Part shown: positions 9,571-17,914 of the stretch, in pieces
Layout of the letters: the number at the start of each line of letters is the position of its first letter
How positions within the stretch are numbered: the first letter of the stretch is position 1
Source of the DNA: Aequorivita vitellina
Lineage (GTDB): Bacteria > Bacteroidota > Bacteroidia > Flavobacteriales > Flavobacteriaceae
Direction: 5' to 3'
NCBI RefSeq assembly: GCF_022008365.1
Contig: NZ_JAIRBA010000004.1
Location: 1 to 64,000 of the forward strand
Length of the DNA stretch: 64,000 bases
Notes under the pieces: model-generated
Told to the model about the DNA's origin: nothing
Database searches by the model: none
Seen by the model: the letters and a program-made list of their open reading frames with translations, nothing else
Program-made: the position numbers and the translations under genes

Positions 9571-9603
9571 AATATTACTTTGGTTTTATACCGAAGTAAT
9601 ATT
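9571..9603. repeat. Inverted repeat, possible terminator of the regulator operon
   Basis: AATATTACTTTGG and CCGAAGTAATATT are 13-base arms with one mismatch around a 7-base loop, starting 47 bases after the response regulator stop. There is no clean T-run after it, so termination is only one possibility; it could also be a dyad operator. Confidence 0.5.
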
Positions 9604-9792
9604 GTAAAAGGAGGGTTAATTATTGGCTATTTTTAAAAAGGGGTAGCTGCCGTTGAGGCTTAAACTATTCTTCTTTAATTCATAATATTACATCACTCAT
9701 TTTTCCAAACACCCCACAGGTTACACACACGCGATAGCGGCAAATATTCAGGCTTCTTTTATGGCTTAACATAGGAGTATCTAGGGAGTATA

Positions 9793-9869
9793 GTCGGCTT
9801 AGAGTCGGCATTGGGTCGGCATGCTGTCGGCATTGGATCGGCTTTAGGTCGGCATGGAGTCGGCTTAGA
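9793..9869. repeat. Seven-unit 11-bp tandem repeat (GTCGGCATTGG type)
   Basis: Seven units in strict 11-bp period: GTCGGCTTAGA, GTCGGCATTGG, GTCGGCATGCT, GTCGGCATTGG, ATCGGCTTTAG, GTCGGCATGGA, GTCGGCTTAGA. The TCGGC core is invariant and the 3' half of each unit varies; the first and last units are identical. The array stops two bases before a -33-like TTTG, so it sits where an upstream activator or operator array would be. Eleven bases is close to one helical turn, so all cores face the same side of the DNA. Confidence 0.9.
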
Positions 9870-9871
9870 AA

Positions 9872-9903
9872 TTTGTTTTTAGGGAAGAAATGCATTATAT
9901 TCA
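9872..9903 (+). promoter_or_regulatory. Candidate promoter of the 9929 gene
   Basis: TTTG at 9872-9875 and TATATTCA at 9896-9903 resemble the Bacteroidota -33 TTTG and -7 TAnnTTTG boxes (6 of 8 matches in the -7), with 20 bases between. The upstream ATG at 9890 would lie within the promoter, which favours the ATG at 9929 as the true start. Confidence 0.4.
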
Positions 9904-9928
9904 CCTAATAATCAACAAATTGTGTGCC

Positions 9929-10579
9929 ATGAGAGGATTCAACTACGAAAATAATAAAAATAATCCAAGAATCTCCAAAAACTCTGACGAAATGACTTTA
10001 TGCAGTGTTTTTGTGAAGGAATTTAAGATTGGGTTACATCCTATTCTGAAGTATTATAAGGATGGGACGCTGCATCAGCGGTTAATGTCATTATTTATGG
10101 CCATCAAGGCCGTAGATCCTAAATCGGCTCCCGGCAGTTTAAATGTAGGCGAAGGATTGCGGACCTTAAAAGGACAGTTACTACTGCGGCAATTTGTTTT
10201 CAATCGCAAATTGGGGATACGGCAGCAGTTAGGGAATCCAGAGGTTAACGAGACGGATTTTTCATTGTCATGGTCGGATTTTGACCCCTCCTCTATCAGG
10301 TTTCCCAGTAGTGCAACCCATTTTGAGCTTCAATATTTGGTACTTACCTACGACAACAAGCGCAATATTTTCACCACTTATACTGCAGTTCCTGTGCGAA
10401 GAGCCAGAAAGGATGAATGGGAGGTGTTGGAGTTGCGAACGGAGAAAGCCATAGTTAAGAAAAAGGGCGTTCAATATTTCTTGGCAATAGGGTTGCGATT
10501 TTTAGAGATTCTCGGGGAGGAAGAATATCCGTTATTGGGACAAAATGCGGTGGGGATTGAGGTATTGGGGGTTTATTGA
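9929..10579 (+). CDS. Conserved-looking protein of unknown function
   Basis: 216 residues from the ATG at 9929 (229 if 9890 is used). No signal peptide or membrane segment. The middle is basic and Leu-rich (GLRTLKGQLLLRQFVFNRKLGIRQQLG), followed by a beta-rich part with acidic and aromatic residues (SWSDFDPSSIRF, FELQYLVLTYD), ending in short strands. I do not recognise the family. It stands alone between the response regulator and the restriction enzyme, behind the 11-bp repeat array, at the left border of the accessory region. The well-formed codons over the full length argue for a real gene. Confidence 0.75.
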   Translation: MRGFNYENNKNNPRISKNSDEMTLCSVFVKEFKIGLHPILKYYKDGTLHQRLMSLFMAIKAVDPKSAPGSLNVGEGLRTLKGQLLLRQFVFNRKLGIRQQLGNPEVNETDFSLSWSDFDPSSIRFPSSATHFELQYLVLTYDNKRNIFTTYTAVPVRRARKDEWEVLELRTEKAIVKKKGVQYFLAIGLRFLEILGEEEYPLLGQNAVGIEVLGVY

Positions 10580-10873
10580 TTTGTTAATCCGTTAATTGGT
10601 TGATTTATGATTGGGTGGTGCTTTTGGCAAAGGGGTGTTAATTGGGGATTTGTTGGGACTTGTATAGTGCGGCCATTGAAACTGGACCTCTTGTAAATTC
10701 CTTTAGTGATAGAATAATAAAGGTTTAATTTCTCAAAGTTTAAAGTGCCATTTCTAGGGCACTTGTTTAAGAGTTATATTCAGACGCCTTAAAAAATTTA
10801 TAAAATCCTATTACGTTTTAAAACTAAGGTAAATTATCTATTTTTAACAATAAGTTATATCTAGATTATTGCG
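10580..10873. other. Gene-free stretch before the restriction-modification gene
   Basis: About 294 bases with no convincing gene. A GT-rich, T-rich tail follows the unknown gene, and from about 10700 the sequence becomes AT-rich up to the ATG at 10874. I see no strong inverted repeat or clear promoter box. Confidence 0.5.
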
Positions 10874-13800
10874 ATGCCATTATTTCAAACAACGGTTGTT
10901 ACTAAGTACCTCAAAACACAAGATTCAATAAAGCTTGCTGAAAAGTGGGAATTATATAAATCTCATTTTTTAAATCCTATTATTCAAGAGAATATAAGGA
11001 GCAGTAAGGAAGAGCAATACCAAGAAGGTTTTCTCCGGGATTTATTTGTTAAAATCCTGGGATATACTCTAAATCCTGAGCACAATTTTAATCTCACAAC
11101 AGAACTTAAAAATGTAAAAGACAGCAAAAAAGCTGATGGTGGAATTATTATAAAAGACAAAGTCACTGGTGTAATAGAACTTAAAGGTACTAACACTACG
11201 GATTTAGGTAAAGTAGAGGAACAAGCCTTTGGATATAAAAACAACCAATCAGGTTGTATTTATGTAATTACCTCCAATTTTGAAAAGTTGAGGTTTTATA
11301 TTGATAATGCCATTGAACATATAGAATTCAACTTATTTACCCTTAGTGAGGAAGATTTTAAATTGCTTTATTTGTGTTTAGGTTTTGAAAATGTTAAGAA
11401 TAACATTCCCAAAAAACTGAAAGACGAATCACTAAGTCAAGAGGAATTAATCACTAAACAACTCTACAAAGATTACTCCCTTTTCAAAAGAGAATTATTC
11501 CAAAACCTCTGTGAATTAAACCCGCAGTTTGAGCCATTGGAGCTTTTCAAAAAATCTCAAAAGCTACTGGATAGGTTTTTGTTTTTATTCTTTGCGGAAG
11601 ACAGAAACTTATTACCTCCTAACTCTGTTAGGGTGATTCTAAAACAATGGAAGCAGTTAAAAGAACTTGATGCTTACACTCCATTGTATGATAGGTTTAA
11701 AAAATACTTTGGGTATCTGAATACTGGTTTTAAAGGTAAACAATATGATGTATTTCCATATAATGGAGGGCTGTTTAAACCTGATGAGGTTTTAGATACT
11801 ATTCAAATAGATGATGACCTACTCTACCAACATTCTTTTAAACTCTCAGATTATGATTTTGAAAGTGAAGTAGATGTAAATATCCTTGGGCATATTTTTG
11901 AAAACTCCCTTAATGAAATAGATGAGATTACAGCCCAACTAGAAGGAAAAACTATTGATAGGGCAGATACTAAGAGAAAAAAAGATGGTGTATTCTACAC
12001 CCCCAAATACATTACAAAATACATAGTAGAAAATACCATAGGGAAGCTCTGTGAAGAAAAGAAAGCAGAACTTGATATAACAGATGAAGCATACCAGCCC
12101 GCTAAGCAAAGAAGTAGGAAAAGATTGGATAACCTCAGCATTTATAGAGATTGGCTATTACAACTCACTATATGTGATCCAGCCTGTGGTTCTGGAGCAT
12201 TTTTAAACCAAGCATTGGACTTTCTAATCAAGGAACACAGATACATTGATGAACTCTCTGCCAAGTATAACAAAGATGCATTTGTATTAAGTGATGTTGA
12301 AAAAAGTATTTTGGAGAATAACCTTTTTGGGGTTGACCTAAATGAAGAATCTGTAGAGATAGCAAAATTATCATTATGGTTAAGAACGGCACAACCTAAT
12401 AGGAAACTGAATGATTTGAGTGATAATATTAAATGTGGAAACTCTTTAATTGATGATGTAAGTGTTGCAGGAGATAGTGCTTTTAATTGGCAAAAGGAAT
12501 TTCCTCAGATATTTGATAAAGGTGGATTTGATGTGATTATTGGGAATCCTCCTTATGGAATTTTTATAGATAATGCCTCGCAAGGTTATTTTGAGGAACA
12601 TTTCCCATTGACGAATTATAAAATTAATCTTTATATCTTATTTATAGAAAGAATGTTACAAGTGTTCAACAGAGGAGTTGTTCAATTCATTATTCCAAAA
12701 TCTCTTCTATTTAATTCTTACTATAAGCTAATAAGAGAGGAATTACTTCTTAAAACCCAAATAAATGAGATTTTTACAATTACAGAAAAGGTCTTTGATG
12801 ATGCAGAAGTTGGAGGAAGTCTAATAATTAATTTTACCATTACTAATGAAGTTAAATTAAATCAAGAAATCAGATTAGCAGAAGCAAATAAAATTAATGA
12901 TTTCATTTCCACAATAGGTCTTATAGAAAGTAATCAAAGACAAGATTTTTTCTTAAGCATTCCTAATTTTGAAATTTCAATAATTGACCAAAAGGCAGGC
13001 TCTATCTTAGATAAACTATTAAAATTAAAACCATTAAGAAGTTATTATAATCTTAAAAATGGATTAAATCCAGGGAATATTAAGCATATACTTATTTCTA
13101 ATGAAAAAGGAACCCCTAATCATAAGCCTATTATATGGGGTAAGGACATTTCTAAGTATTTAATAAAATGGAGTAATGATTATATAAATTATGATGAAAA
13201 CATAGGTGATACAATTAGTCTAGATGATGTTAAATCTAAACAGGGGATGAAAAAGCAAAATAGAATTGATTTTGCCTTGAGAAATCCTGAACTTTTTGAG
13301 AATAAAAAAATCCTAATAAGAAAAACAGGAGATAAACTTATTGCATCCCTAGATTCAAAAAATTTTTATTTTGATACTCTTGTTCACGGTATTTATAAAA
13401 AGGAAAATGGTTTAAATCTTGAATGTTTATTGCCTATTATAAATTCAAAATCAGCCACTATTTTTTATAGGATATTACACGATATACAAGGGAAAGTATT
13501 TGCTAAAATTAGCCTTGATAATCTTGGCTCCTTTCCTATACCAGAAATGTCAAAAGTAGATGTTGAAAGGTTAACTATTCTAGCTAATTCTCAAACAGAA
13601 AATATTACACTATTGGATGAGATGTCTACCAAAGTTCATAGAACTCTGCAAAGAGAATTTGAGCAATTAGCCAAACTTAGTAAAAAATTAGAAAACTGGT
13701 TTGAACTAACCTATGCTGATTTTCTAAAAGAACTCAAAAAGAAAAAAATAGAACTTTCTCTTTCTCAAAAAGCAGAGTGGGAAGATTACTTTTTAGCTGA

Positions 13801-13921
13801 GCAGAAATTAGCTTTGGAAATTCAAAATAAAATAACCTCAACAGATAAAGAGATTGATGCTATGGTTTATGAGCTTTATGGGTTGAGTGAGGAGGAGATT
13901 GGGATTGTGGAGAATAGTTAA
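10874..13921 (+). CDS. Type IIG (Eco57I-like) restriction endonuclease-methyltransferase
   Basis: 1015 residues. The N-terminal part has a PD-(D/E)xK-like nuclease signature: Asp88 (KKADGG), then IELKG with Glu102 and Lys104. A helical linker leads to an N6-adenine methyltransferase: GVFYTPKYIT, motif I CDPACGSGAF (about 434-443), GVDLNEESVEIA, and catalytic motif IV NPPY (558-561). Residues about 700-1000 would be the target-recognition region and a coiled-coil end. Such single-chain enzymes cut DNA near an asymmetric site and methylate one strand. PglX of BREX also has the NPPY methyltransferase, but the visible N-terminal nuclease motif and the lack of BREX neighbours favour type IIG. AT-rich codons (ATA, AGA) differ from the core genes, which fits transfer. 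Confidence 0.88.
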   Translation: MPLFQTTVVTKYLKTQDSIKLAEKWELYKSHFLNPIIQENIRSSKEEQYQEGFLRDLFVKILGYTLNPEHNFNLTTELKNVKDSKKADGGIIIKDKVTGVIELKGTNTTDLGKVEEQAFGYKNNQSGCIYVITSNFEKLRFYIDNAIEHIEFNLFTLSEEDFKLLYLCLGFENVKNNIPKKLKDESLSQEELITKQLYKDYSLFKRELFQNLCELNPQFEPLELFKKSQKLLDRFLFLFFAEDRNLLPPNSVRVILKQWKQLKELDAYTPLYDRFKKYFGYLNTGFKGKQYDVFPYNGGLFKPDEVLDTIQIDDDLLYQHSFKLSDYDFESEVDVNILGHIFENSLNEIDEITAQLEGKTIDRADTKRKKDGVFYTPKYITKYIVENTIGKLCEEKKAELDITDEAYQPAKQRSRKRLDNLSIYRDWLLQLTICDPACGSGAFLNQALDFLIKEHRYIDELSAKYNKDAFVLSDVEKSILENNLFGVDLNEESVEIAKLSLWLRTAQPNRKLNDLSDNIKCGNSLIDDVSVAGDSAFNWQKEFPQIFDKGGFDVIIGNPPYGIFIDNASQGYFEEHFPLTNYKINLYILFIERMLQVFNRGVVQFIIPKSLLFNSYYKLIREELLLKTQINEIFTITEKVFDDAEVGGSLIINFTITNEVKLNQEIRLAEANKINDFISTIGLIESNQRQDFFLSIPNFEISIIDQKAGSILDKLLKLKPLRSYYNLKNGLNPGNIKHILISNEKGTPNHKPIIWGKDISKYLIKWSNDYINYDENIGDTISLDDVKSKQGMKKQNRIDFALRNPELFENKKILIRKTGDKLIASLDSKNFYFDTLVHGIYKKENGLNLECLLPIINSKSATIFYRILHDIQGKVFAKISLDNLGSFPIPEMSKVDVERLTILANSQTENITLLDEMSTKVHRTLQREFEQLAKLSKKLENWFELTYADFLKELKKKKIELSLSQKAEWEDYFLAEQKLALEIQNKITSTDKEIDAMVYELYGLSEEEIGIVENS

Positions 13922-13924
13922 CAA

Positions 13925-14245
13925 ATGGATATTAAGGAACTTTCAAATAAGCTTGATAAAATATTGGAACAGCAGGAACTTATCTTAAATAAATTAGAAA
14001 ACAGGATAGTGTTAGAAAGTAACATACCTGCACTAAACTTAACGGTTTCCTCAAAACAAAAAAAAGAACAAGAACTGGAACGATGGGCTAAAAGTATGGT
14101 GGAAGAATCAATTGCATTACAGCCTCACAAAATAAGATTACAACGTCAATTCAATTTATTAGTGCCACCCCATAATAGTAGAATTAAAGCTTATTTGAAA
14201 ACCAATGACCCTAAAGTATTTGATGGGTTGAAGAGGAATATTTGA
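13925..14245 (+). CDS. Small coiled-coil protein paired with the type IIG enzyme
   Basis: 106 residues starting three bases after the restriction enzyme stop, so the two are surely cotranscribed. The first 35 residues form a heptad-like coiled coil (LSNKLDKILEQQELILNKLE); the rest is basic and ends K-T-N-D-P-K-V-F-D-G-L-K-R-N-I. No known domain is recognised. Possibilities are a specificity or inhibitor subunit of the enzyme. Function unknown. Confidence 0.7.
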   Translation: MDIKELSNKLDKILEQQELILNKLENRIVLESNIPALNLTVSSKQKKEQELERWAKSMVEESIALQPHKIRLQRQFNLLVPPHNSRIKAYLKTNDPKVFDGLKRNI

Positions 14246-14328
14246 AGAATTTAAGTAGATTTGAATTCTCCCCACGATTTTAAGCATTATTACAGATAGA
14301 TGTTTATGTTTTAATTTAAATCAAAACC

Positions 14329-14511
14329 ATGATTGAATTTATTAAAAATAATTTGGAATACATAGTTCCAATTGTACTAGCTCTAATTGGAGGTTCTTGG
14401 CTAGTTTACAAAAAGGTAGTTTCAAAGACTAATTCTAATGATGTTAAGCAAAAAAATATTCGCACAAAGTCTGGTGACGTGGTAGGTAGAGACAAAATTC
14501 AAAAAAAATAA
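14329..14511 (+). CDS. Small membrane protein of the ABC-3C locus with a GDVVGRDK tag
   Basis: 60 residues: one transmembrane helix (about 10-27, YIVPIVLALIGGSWLVY), then a basic linker and the tag QKNIRTKSGDVVGRDKI (41-57). The same tag with two changes is in the next protein (residues 7-23). The TAA stop overlaps the next ATG (TAATG), so translation is coupled. Tags of the type G-D-x-V-G-x-D-K recur in other bacterial conflict proteins as I recall them. The protein probably anchors the effector-like partner to the membrane, or is itself a membrane-damaging effector. Confidence 0.75.
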   Translation: MIEFIKNNLEYIVPIVLALIGGSWLVYKKVVSKTNSNDVKQKNIRTKSGDVVGRDKIQKK

Positions 14512-15083
14512 TGTCAAAAAAGGTACAACAGAAAAACATTCAGACTGAAAGTGGAGACGTAGTTGGAAGAGACAAAATTGTTAACTCCCCAAAAAAGATA
14601 AAGATTAGTCAAATAAGAAGATTATTTCAAGAATTATCAGAGGAATATGATAATAAAGATAAGATTGAAGAAATATGTTTTGAGTTGACAGAATATCAAA
14701 TAGAAAAAGATGTTATTGGATTAGATGCAAAATTAAATGATGCTGGGTGTACTGAAAATTACATTGAAGATGCCGAAATTGTAAAACAAAAGTTTGCAAA
14801 AAAACTTTATCATTATCAAGAGTATCAATCTGCACAAAGAATTTTTGTTCTTCTTCTAGCACAAGTGTCTGAATTATTTAGAGCTAAAATATTGCCTCTA
14901 CTTAATAGTGGAAAAGACGTAATAGAACTTCAAAATGACATTTATATTGAGATAATTAACCCTGTTTATGAATTGCTAAACAGAGAAGCATCTGAAGACA
15001 ATGTATTATATCTAAATCAAGCAGAAATTAAAGGAATGGTTTATTACCTGACAGGTAGATGCCATATTAAGTGGGTAGCATGA
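14511..15083 (+). CDS. ABC-3C system effector-side protein with C-terminal ABC-3C domain
   Basis: 190 residues. It begins with the tag QKNIQTESGDVVGRDKI (7-23), then an all-helical body (about 30-185) ending M-V-Y-Y-L-T-G-R-C-H-I-K-W. The 'YLTGxCHIKW' ending is what I associate with the C-terminal domains of ABC-three-component effectors, which couple a variable toxin domain to the middle component and ATPase. Here no enzymatic domain precedes it; the toxin role may sit in the 60-residue membrane protein. The stop (TGA 15081-15083) overlaps the next ATG as ATGA. Confidence 0.75.
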   Translation: MSKKVQQKNIQTESGDVVGRDKIVNSPKKIKISQIRRLFQELSEEYDNKDKIEEICFELTEYQIEKDVIGLDAKLNDAGCTENYIEDAEIVKQKFAKKLYHYQEYQSAQRIFVLLLAQVSELFRAKILPLLNSGKDVIELQNDIYIEIINPVYELLNREASEDNVLYLNQAEIKGMVYYLTGRCHIKWVA

Positions 15084-15592
15084 TTACATACAATGAAGCT
15101 TTTGACATAAATCACACTTTTTATAGAATCCTTCTATTATTAAATAAAATGGAGCAAGACTCTGTTGAATACGAACGCATTAGAATTTGGGATTTTTATA
15201 TGGCATTTCCATATGAAATTGAAAACATCAGGTTTGGAGTTAAACCTGAAGACAGACAAATTAAAAAGCTTTTCCCAAAAAAGTATAATCCCTATAGAAA
15301 AATTATAAACCCAAGAAAACTTTTTGAAAGAATGAGCCCATACCAGTTGTCAGCTTTTAATAAGCTAGCATCTTATGGGATAATAGACAAAAGTTTTCAT
15401 TCAACTGGAAGAATTAATGTTATAGATAGAAACAAACTGAAGTTAATCCTTGAGGATATGGACATTTCATTAGAAAATAGAGAGAGTAATGTTCTAAAAA
15501 TTTTAACTACATATTTTTACAATATGGACTTTTATGGCAACAATGGTCTTAAAGCCCGCACTAATTTATCAGAATTTAAATACGATGAATAA
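15080..15592 (+). CDS. ABC-three-component system middle component
   Basis: 170 residues from the ATG at 15080, chosen over the in-frame GTG at 15071 because ATG overlaps the upstream stop as ATGA. The start M-I-T-Y-N-E-A-F-D-I-N-H-T-F-Y-R-I matches how ABC-3C middle components begin. The body is helical with a winged-helix-like middle (RIRIWDFYMAFPYEI, and L-S-A-F-N-K-L-A-S-Y-G-I-I-D). In this system type the middle component bridges the ATPase and the effector protein. It is the third of four coupled genes. Confidence 0.8.
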   Translation: MITYNEAFDINHTFYRILLLLNKMEQDSVEYERIRIWDFYMAFPYEIENIRFGVKPEDRQIKKLFPKKYNPYRKIINPRKLFERMSPYQLSAFNKLASYGIIDKSFHSTGRINVIDRNKLKLILEDMDISLENRESNVLKILTTYFYNMDFYGNNGLKARTNLSEFKYDE

Positions 15593-17489
15593 TCAATTAG
15601 TTTTAAATAGTCTAAAAATCTACACAAATTCTGGAAAGGTAGCTTATTATGAGAAATTTAAGGCTGGTATAAATATTATTCGCGGTGAAAATAGTAGTGG
15701 GAAATCCACAATTTCACATTTTATCTTTTATGTTTTGGGGGGTGCTTTCAATAATTGGGTAGATGAAGCACTTGAATGCAATAGTGTTCTAGCAGAAGTA
15801 AACTTAAATGGAATTATAGCAGTTTTAAAAAGAGAAGTTTCAACATCTTCAAATCAGCCTATGTATATTTATTGGGGAGCATTAGAAGAAGCCACCAAAT
15901 CAACAGAGCCTGGTCACTGGACTAAATTTCCATATAGTGCAACGTCCAATAAAAAAAGCTTATCTAATGTTCTATTTGAAAAGTTAAACATTCCCACGGT
16001 TTATGGTGAAGCCAATATTACAATGCACCAAATTTTAAGGTTATTATATATAGACCAAGATTCTCCAACAAACTCTCTTTTCTTTTATGAACAATTTGAC
16101 ACCTCTCTTACCAGAAAGACAATAGCAGAACTGCTTTTAGGTATATATAATGAAAAACTTTATGAAAATAGATTAACCAAAAGGGAGCTAACAAAAAAGG
16201 TTGAAATACTTGAAGGAGAAATTAAGGGTATGAAGCGTCTCTCTGAAAACCCTCTTATGCTCCAACCCTCCCATCTTTTAGCAACAATTGATAGTTTAAG
16301 GTCCAATAAAGATAAAATTGCTGTTGAAATTGAAAATCTAAAGTCTAACAAAAAAAGAGCTGTATATACAAAAAAGTCAAAACTAGAATTTCAAGTACTT
16401 CAGAAAAAAGCCCTTGAATTAAGAAGGGAAGTAGAAGCTTTAGATGAAAAGATATTTTCTTTAGAATATGAAATTCAAGACACAACTTTCTTTCTTGAAA
16501 TGCTTGAAAGCAAAATTCAATCAATAAAAAATTCCTTAAAGACTAAGGAGAGATTAAATGATTTCCCATTAGTATTTTGTCCTGAATGTCTTTCATCACT
16601 GGAGAAAACCAATGAGGACAACTGTGGACTCTGCAAACAGCCTTTAGAAAGTAAGAACGCTGCCAATGCTCTAAGTAAGATGCAACAGGAAATTTCTTTT
16701 CAAATAATTGAATCAAAACGAATAAGGGAAAGACAAATTAACGAACTAGCTGACCTTCGTGCTAAAAAGGAAAAAATGGATGCTGAGTTAACTACTTCTC
16801 AAAAAGCCGTTAACCATTCAATTGAAGATGTACAAAGTGTAAGAGACGAAAGAATTGACTCTCTTTTAGTGGAAATTGGAGAAATTGATGGGCAAATAAT
16901 GCAGTTTACAACCTTACTTGAAACAGCAACTAAATTTCAGCAATTCCAAGATGACCTATTAAAACATAAGGCTAGACTTAAAGAATTAAACGAGGTAATT
17001 AAGCATCAAGAATTTGCTCAAAGTGCATTGGCAAATAGCACTTCAGAACAAATTGAAGAATTTGCTTTAGACCTTTTGCACGAAGATCTAAATAGAGAAG
17101 ATGGATTTAAGGAAGCTGAATCTCTTAAAATTGATTACGGGAGTAATGCTATCTATGTAGATGATAGACAGAAGAGGTTTTCAGCAAGTTCAAATTTTTA
17201 TTTAAAAAATACAGTGCGATTTGCATTATTTTTTGCAAGTCTTGAACTGCCGGAAATGAGGTTTCCTAGATTTATTTTATGTGATAACATGGAAGATAAT
17301 GGGATAGAAGAAAGACGGGCTAAAAACTTTCAAAGATTAATAATTAATAAAGCTGAAGCGTATCCAAAAAAATCTTATCAAATAATATACACAACTTCTT
17401 ATATACCCGAGGAATTTAATAACTCTGAATATTGTGTTGGAAAATTCTATTCAAACGAGGGTAATAATAAAACATTAAATATTTTTTAG
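15585..17489 (+). CDS. ABC-3C system SMC/Rad50-like ATPase
   Basis: 634 residues from the ATG at 15585, which overlaps the stop of the middle component (ATGAATAA); an upstream in-frame ATG at 15534 would add 17 residues lying over the other gene. Walker A is GENSSGKST (34-42). Long coiled-coil arms (about 200-330 and 370-480) surround a four-cysteine motif, CPEC (332-335) and CGLC (347-350), like a zinc hook. The signature-like region is FSASSNFYLKN and the Walker B region is FILCDNMED (about 563-571), where the usual D-E or D-S-P is replaced by D-N. It would sense DNA or phage structure and gate the effector. Confidence 0.88.
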   Translation: MNNQLVLNSLKIYTNSGKVAYYEKFKAGINIIRGENSSGKSTISHFIFYVLGGAFNNWVDEALECNSVLAEVNLNGIIAVLKREVSTSSNQPMYIYWGALEEATKSTEPGHWTKFPYSATSNKKSLSNVLFEKLNIPTVYGEANITMHQILRLLYIDQDSPTNSLFFYEQFDTSLTRKTIAELLLGIYNEKLYENRLTKRELTKKVEILEGEIKGMKRLSENPLMLQPSHLLATIDSLRSNKDKIAVEIENLKSNKKRAVYTKKSKLEFQVLQKKALELRREVEALDEKIFSLEYEIQDTTFFLEMLESKIQSIKNSLKTKERLNDFPLVFCPECLSSLEKTNEDNCGLCKQPLESKNAANALSKMQQEISFQIIESKRIRERQINELADLRAKKEKMDAELTTSQKAVNHSIEDVQSVRDERIDSLLVEIGEIDGQIMQFTTLLETATKFQQFQDDLLKHKARLKELNEVIKHQEFAQSALANSTSEQIEEFALDLLHEDLNREDGFKEAESLKIDYGSNAIYVDDRQKRFSASSNFYLKNTVRFALFFASLELPEMRFPRFILCDNMEDNGIEERRAKNFQRLIINKAEAYPKKSYQIIYTTSYIPEEFNNSEYCVGKFYSNEGNNKTLNIF

Positions 17490-17526
17490 TAAAGAAAAGT
17501 AGCCCAATAATTAAGCTAAGCTTCAC

Positions 17527-17706
17527 TCAACTCAAAAACCAATGGTAGTTAGAATCACCCTTGATAGTTTGTACCAATCCATTTGCAAATTCAAAAGCAT
17601 TTACATTCCTTTCTGAAAAGGTGTCAATATAACTGTTCTTATTAGCAGATAGATATTCCGGAGCAAGCTGACCTCCTTTAATCACTTTACAGTTTGATTT
17701 TGCTTT
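17527..17706 (-). pseudogene. Remnant of a coding region, unknown product
   Basis: An open frame of 59 codons on the minus strand, closed upstream by TAA (17707-17709) and lacking an ATG. It reads as natural protein (for example K-V-I-K-G-G-Q-L-A-P-E-Y-L-S, and N-V-N-A-F-E-F-A-N-G-L) and ends W-F-L-S at TGA 17527-17529. It looks like the C-terminal piece of a gene whose front was lost when the neighbouring module arrived. The product is not recognised. The rest of the 17490-17914 gap is AT-rich and shows nothing else. Confidence 0.4.
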
Positions 17707-17914
17707 TTATTTGGCACATACACGTATGTCATAATGTTTTACAACATGCGGATGAAAATTATTTAATGTTTATTCCAATTATATAATTAGGTTCGTATTT
17801 CCAAATGTAACAAAAACACAAAACCACCAAGTACTGAAATCCGTAAAGGGCTTATGTGAATTGCTGAGTTTGTGTGAATAGGCATGTATATTGACAAATG
17901 CAGATTGAATGTTA

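Noticed and set aside
9793-9869. CRISPR array
   Set aside because: The 11-bp period has no spacers and there are no cas genes.
10874-13921. BREX PglX
   Set aside because: No pglZ, brxC or other BREX genes nearby, and a nuclease-like N-terminal motif is present, which fits type IIG.
15071-15079. GTG start of the middle component
   Set aside because: The ATG at 15080 overlaps the upstream stop as ATGA and fits the family start; the GTG would add only three residues.
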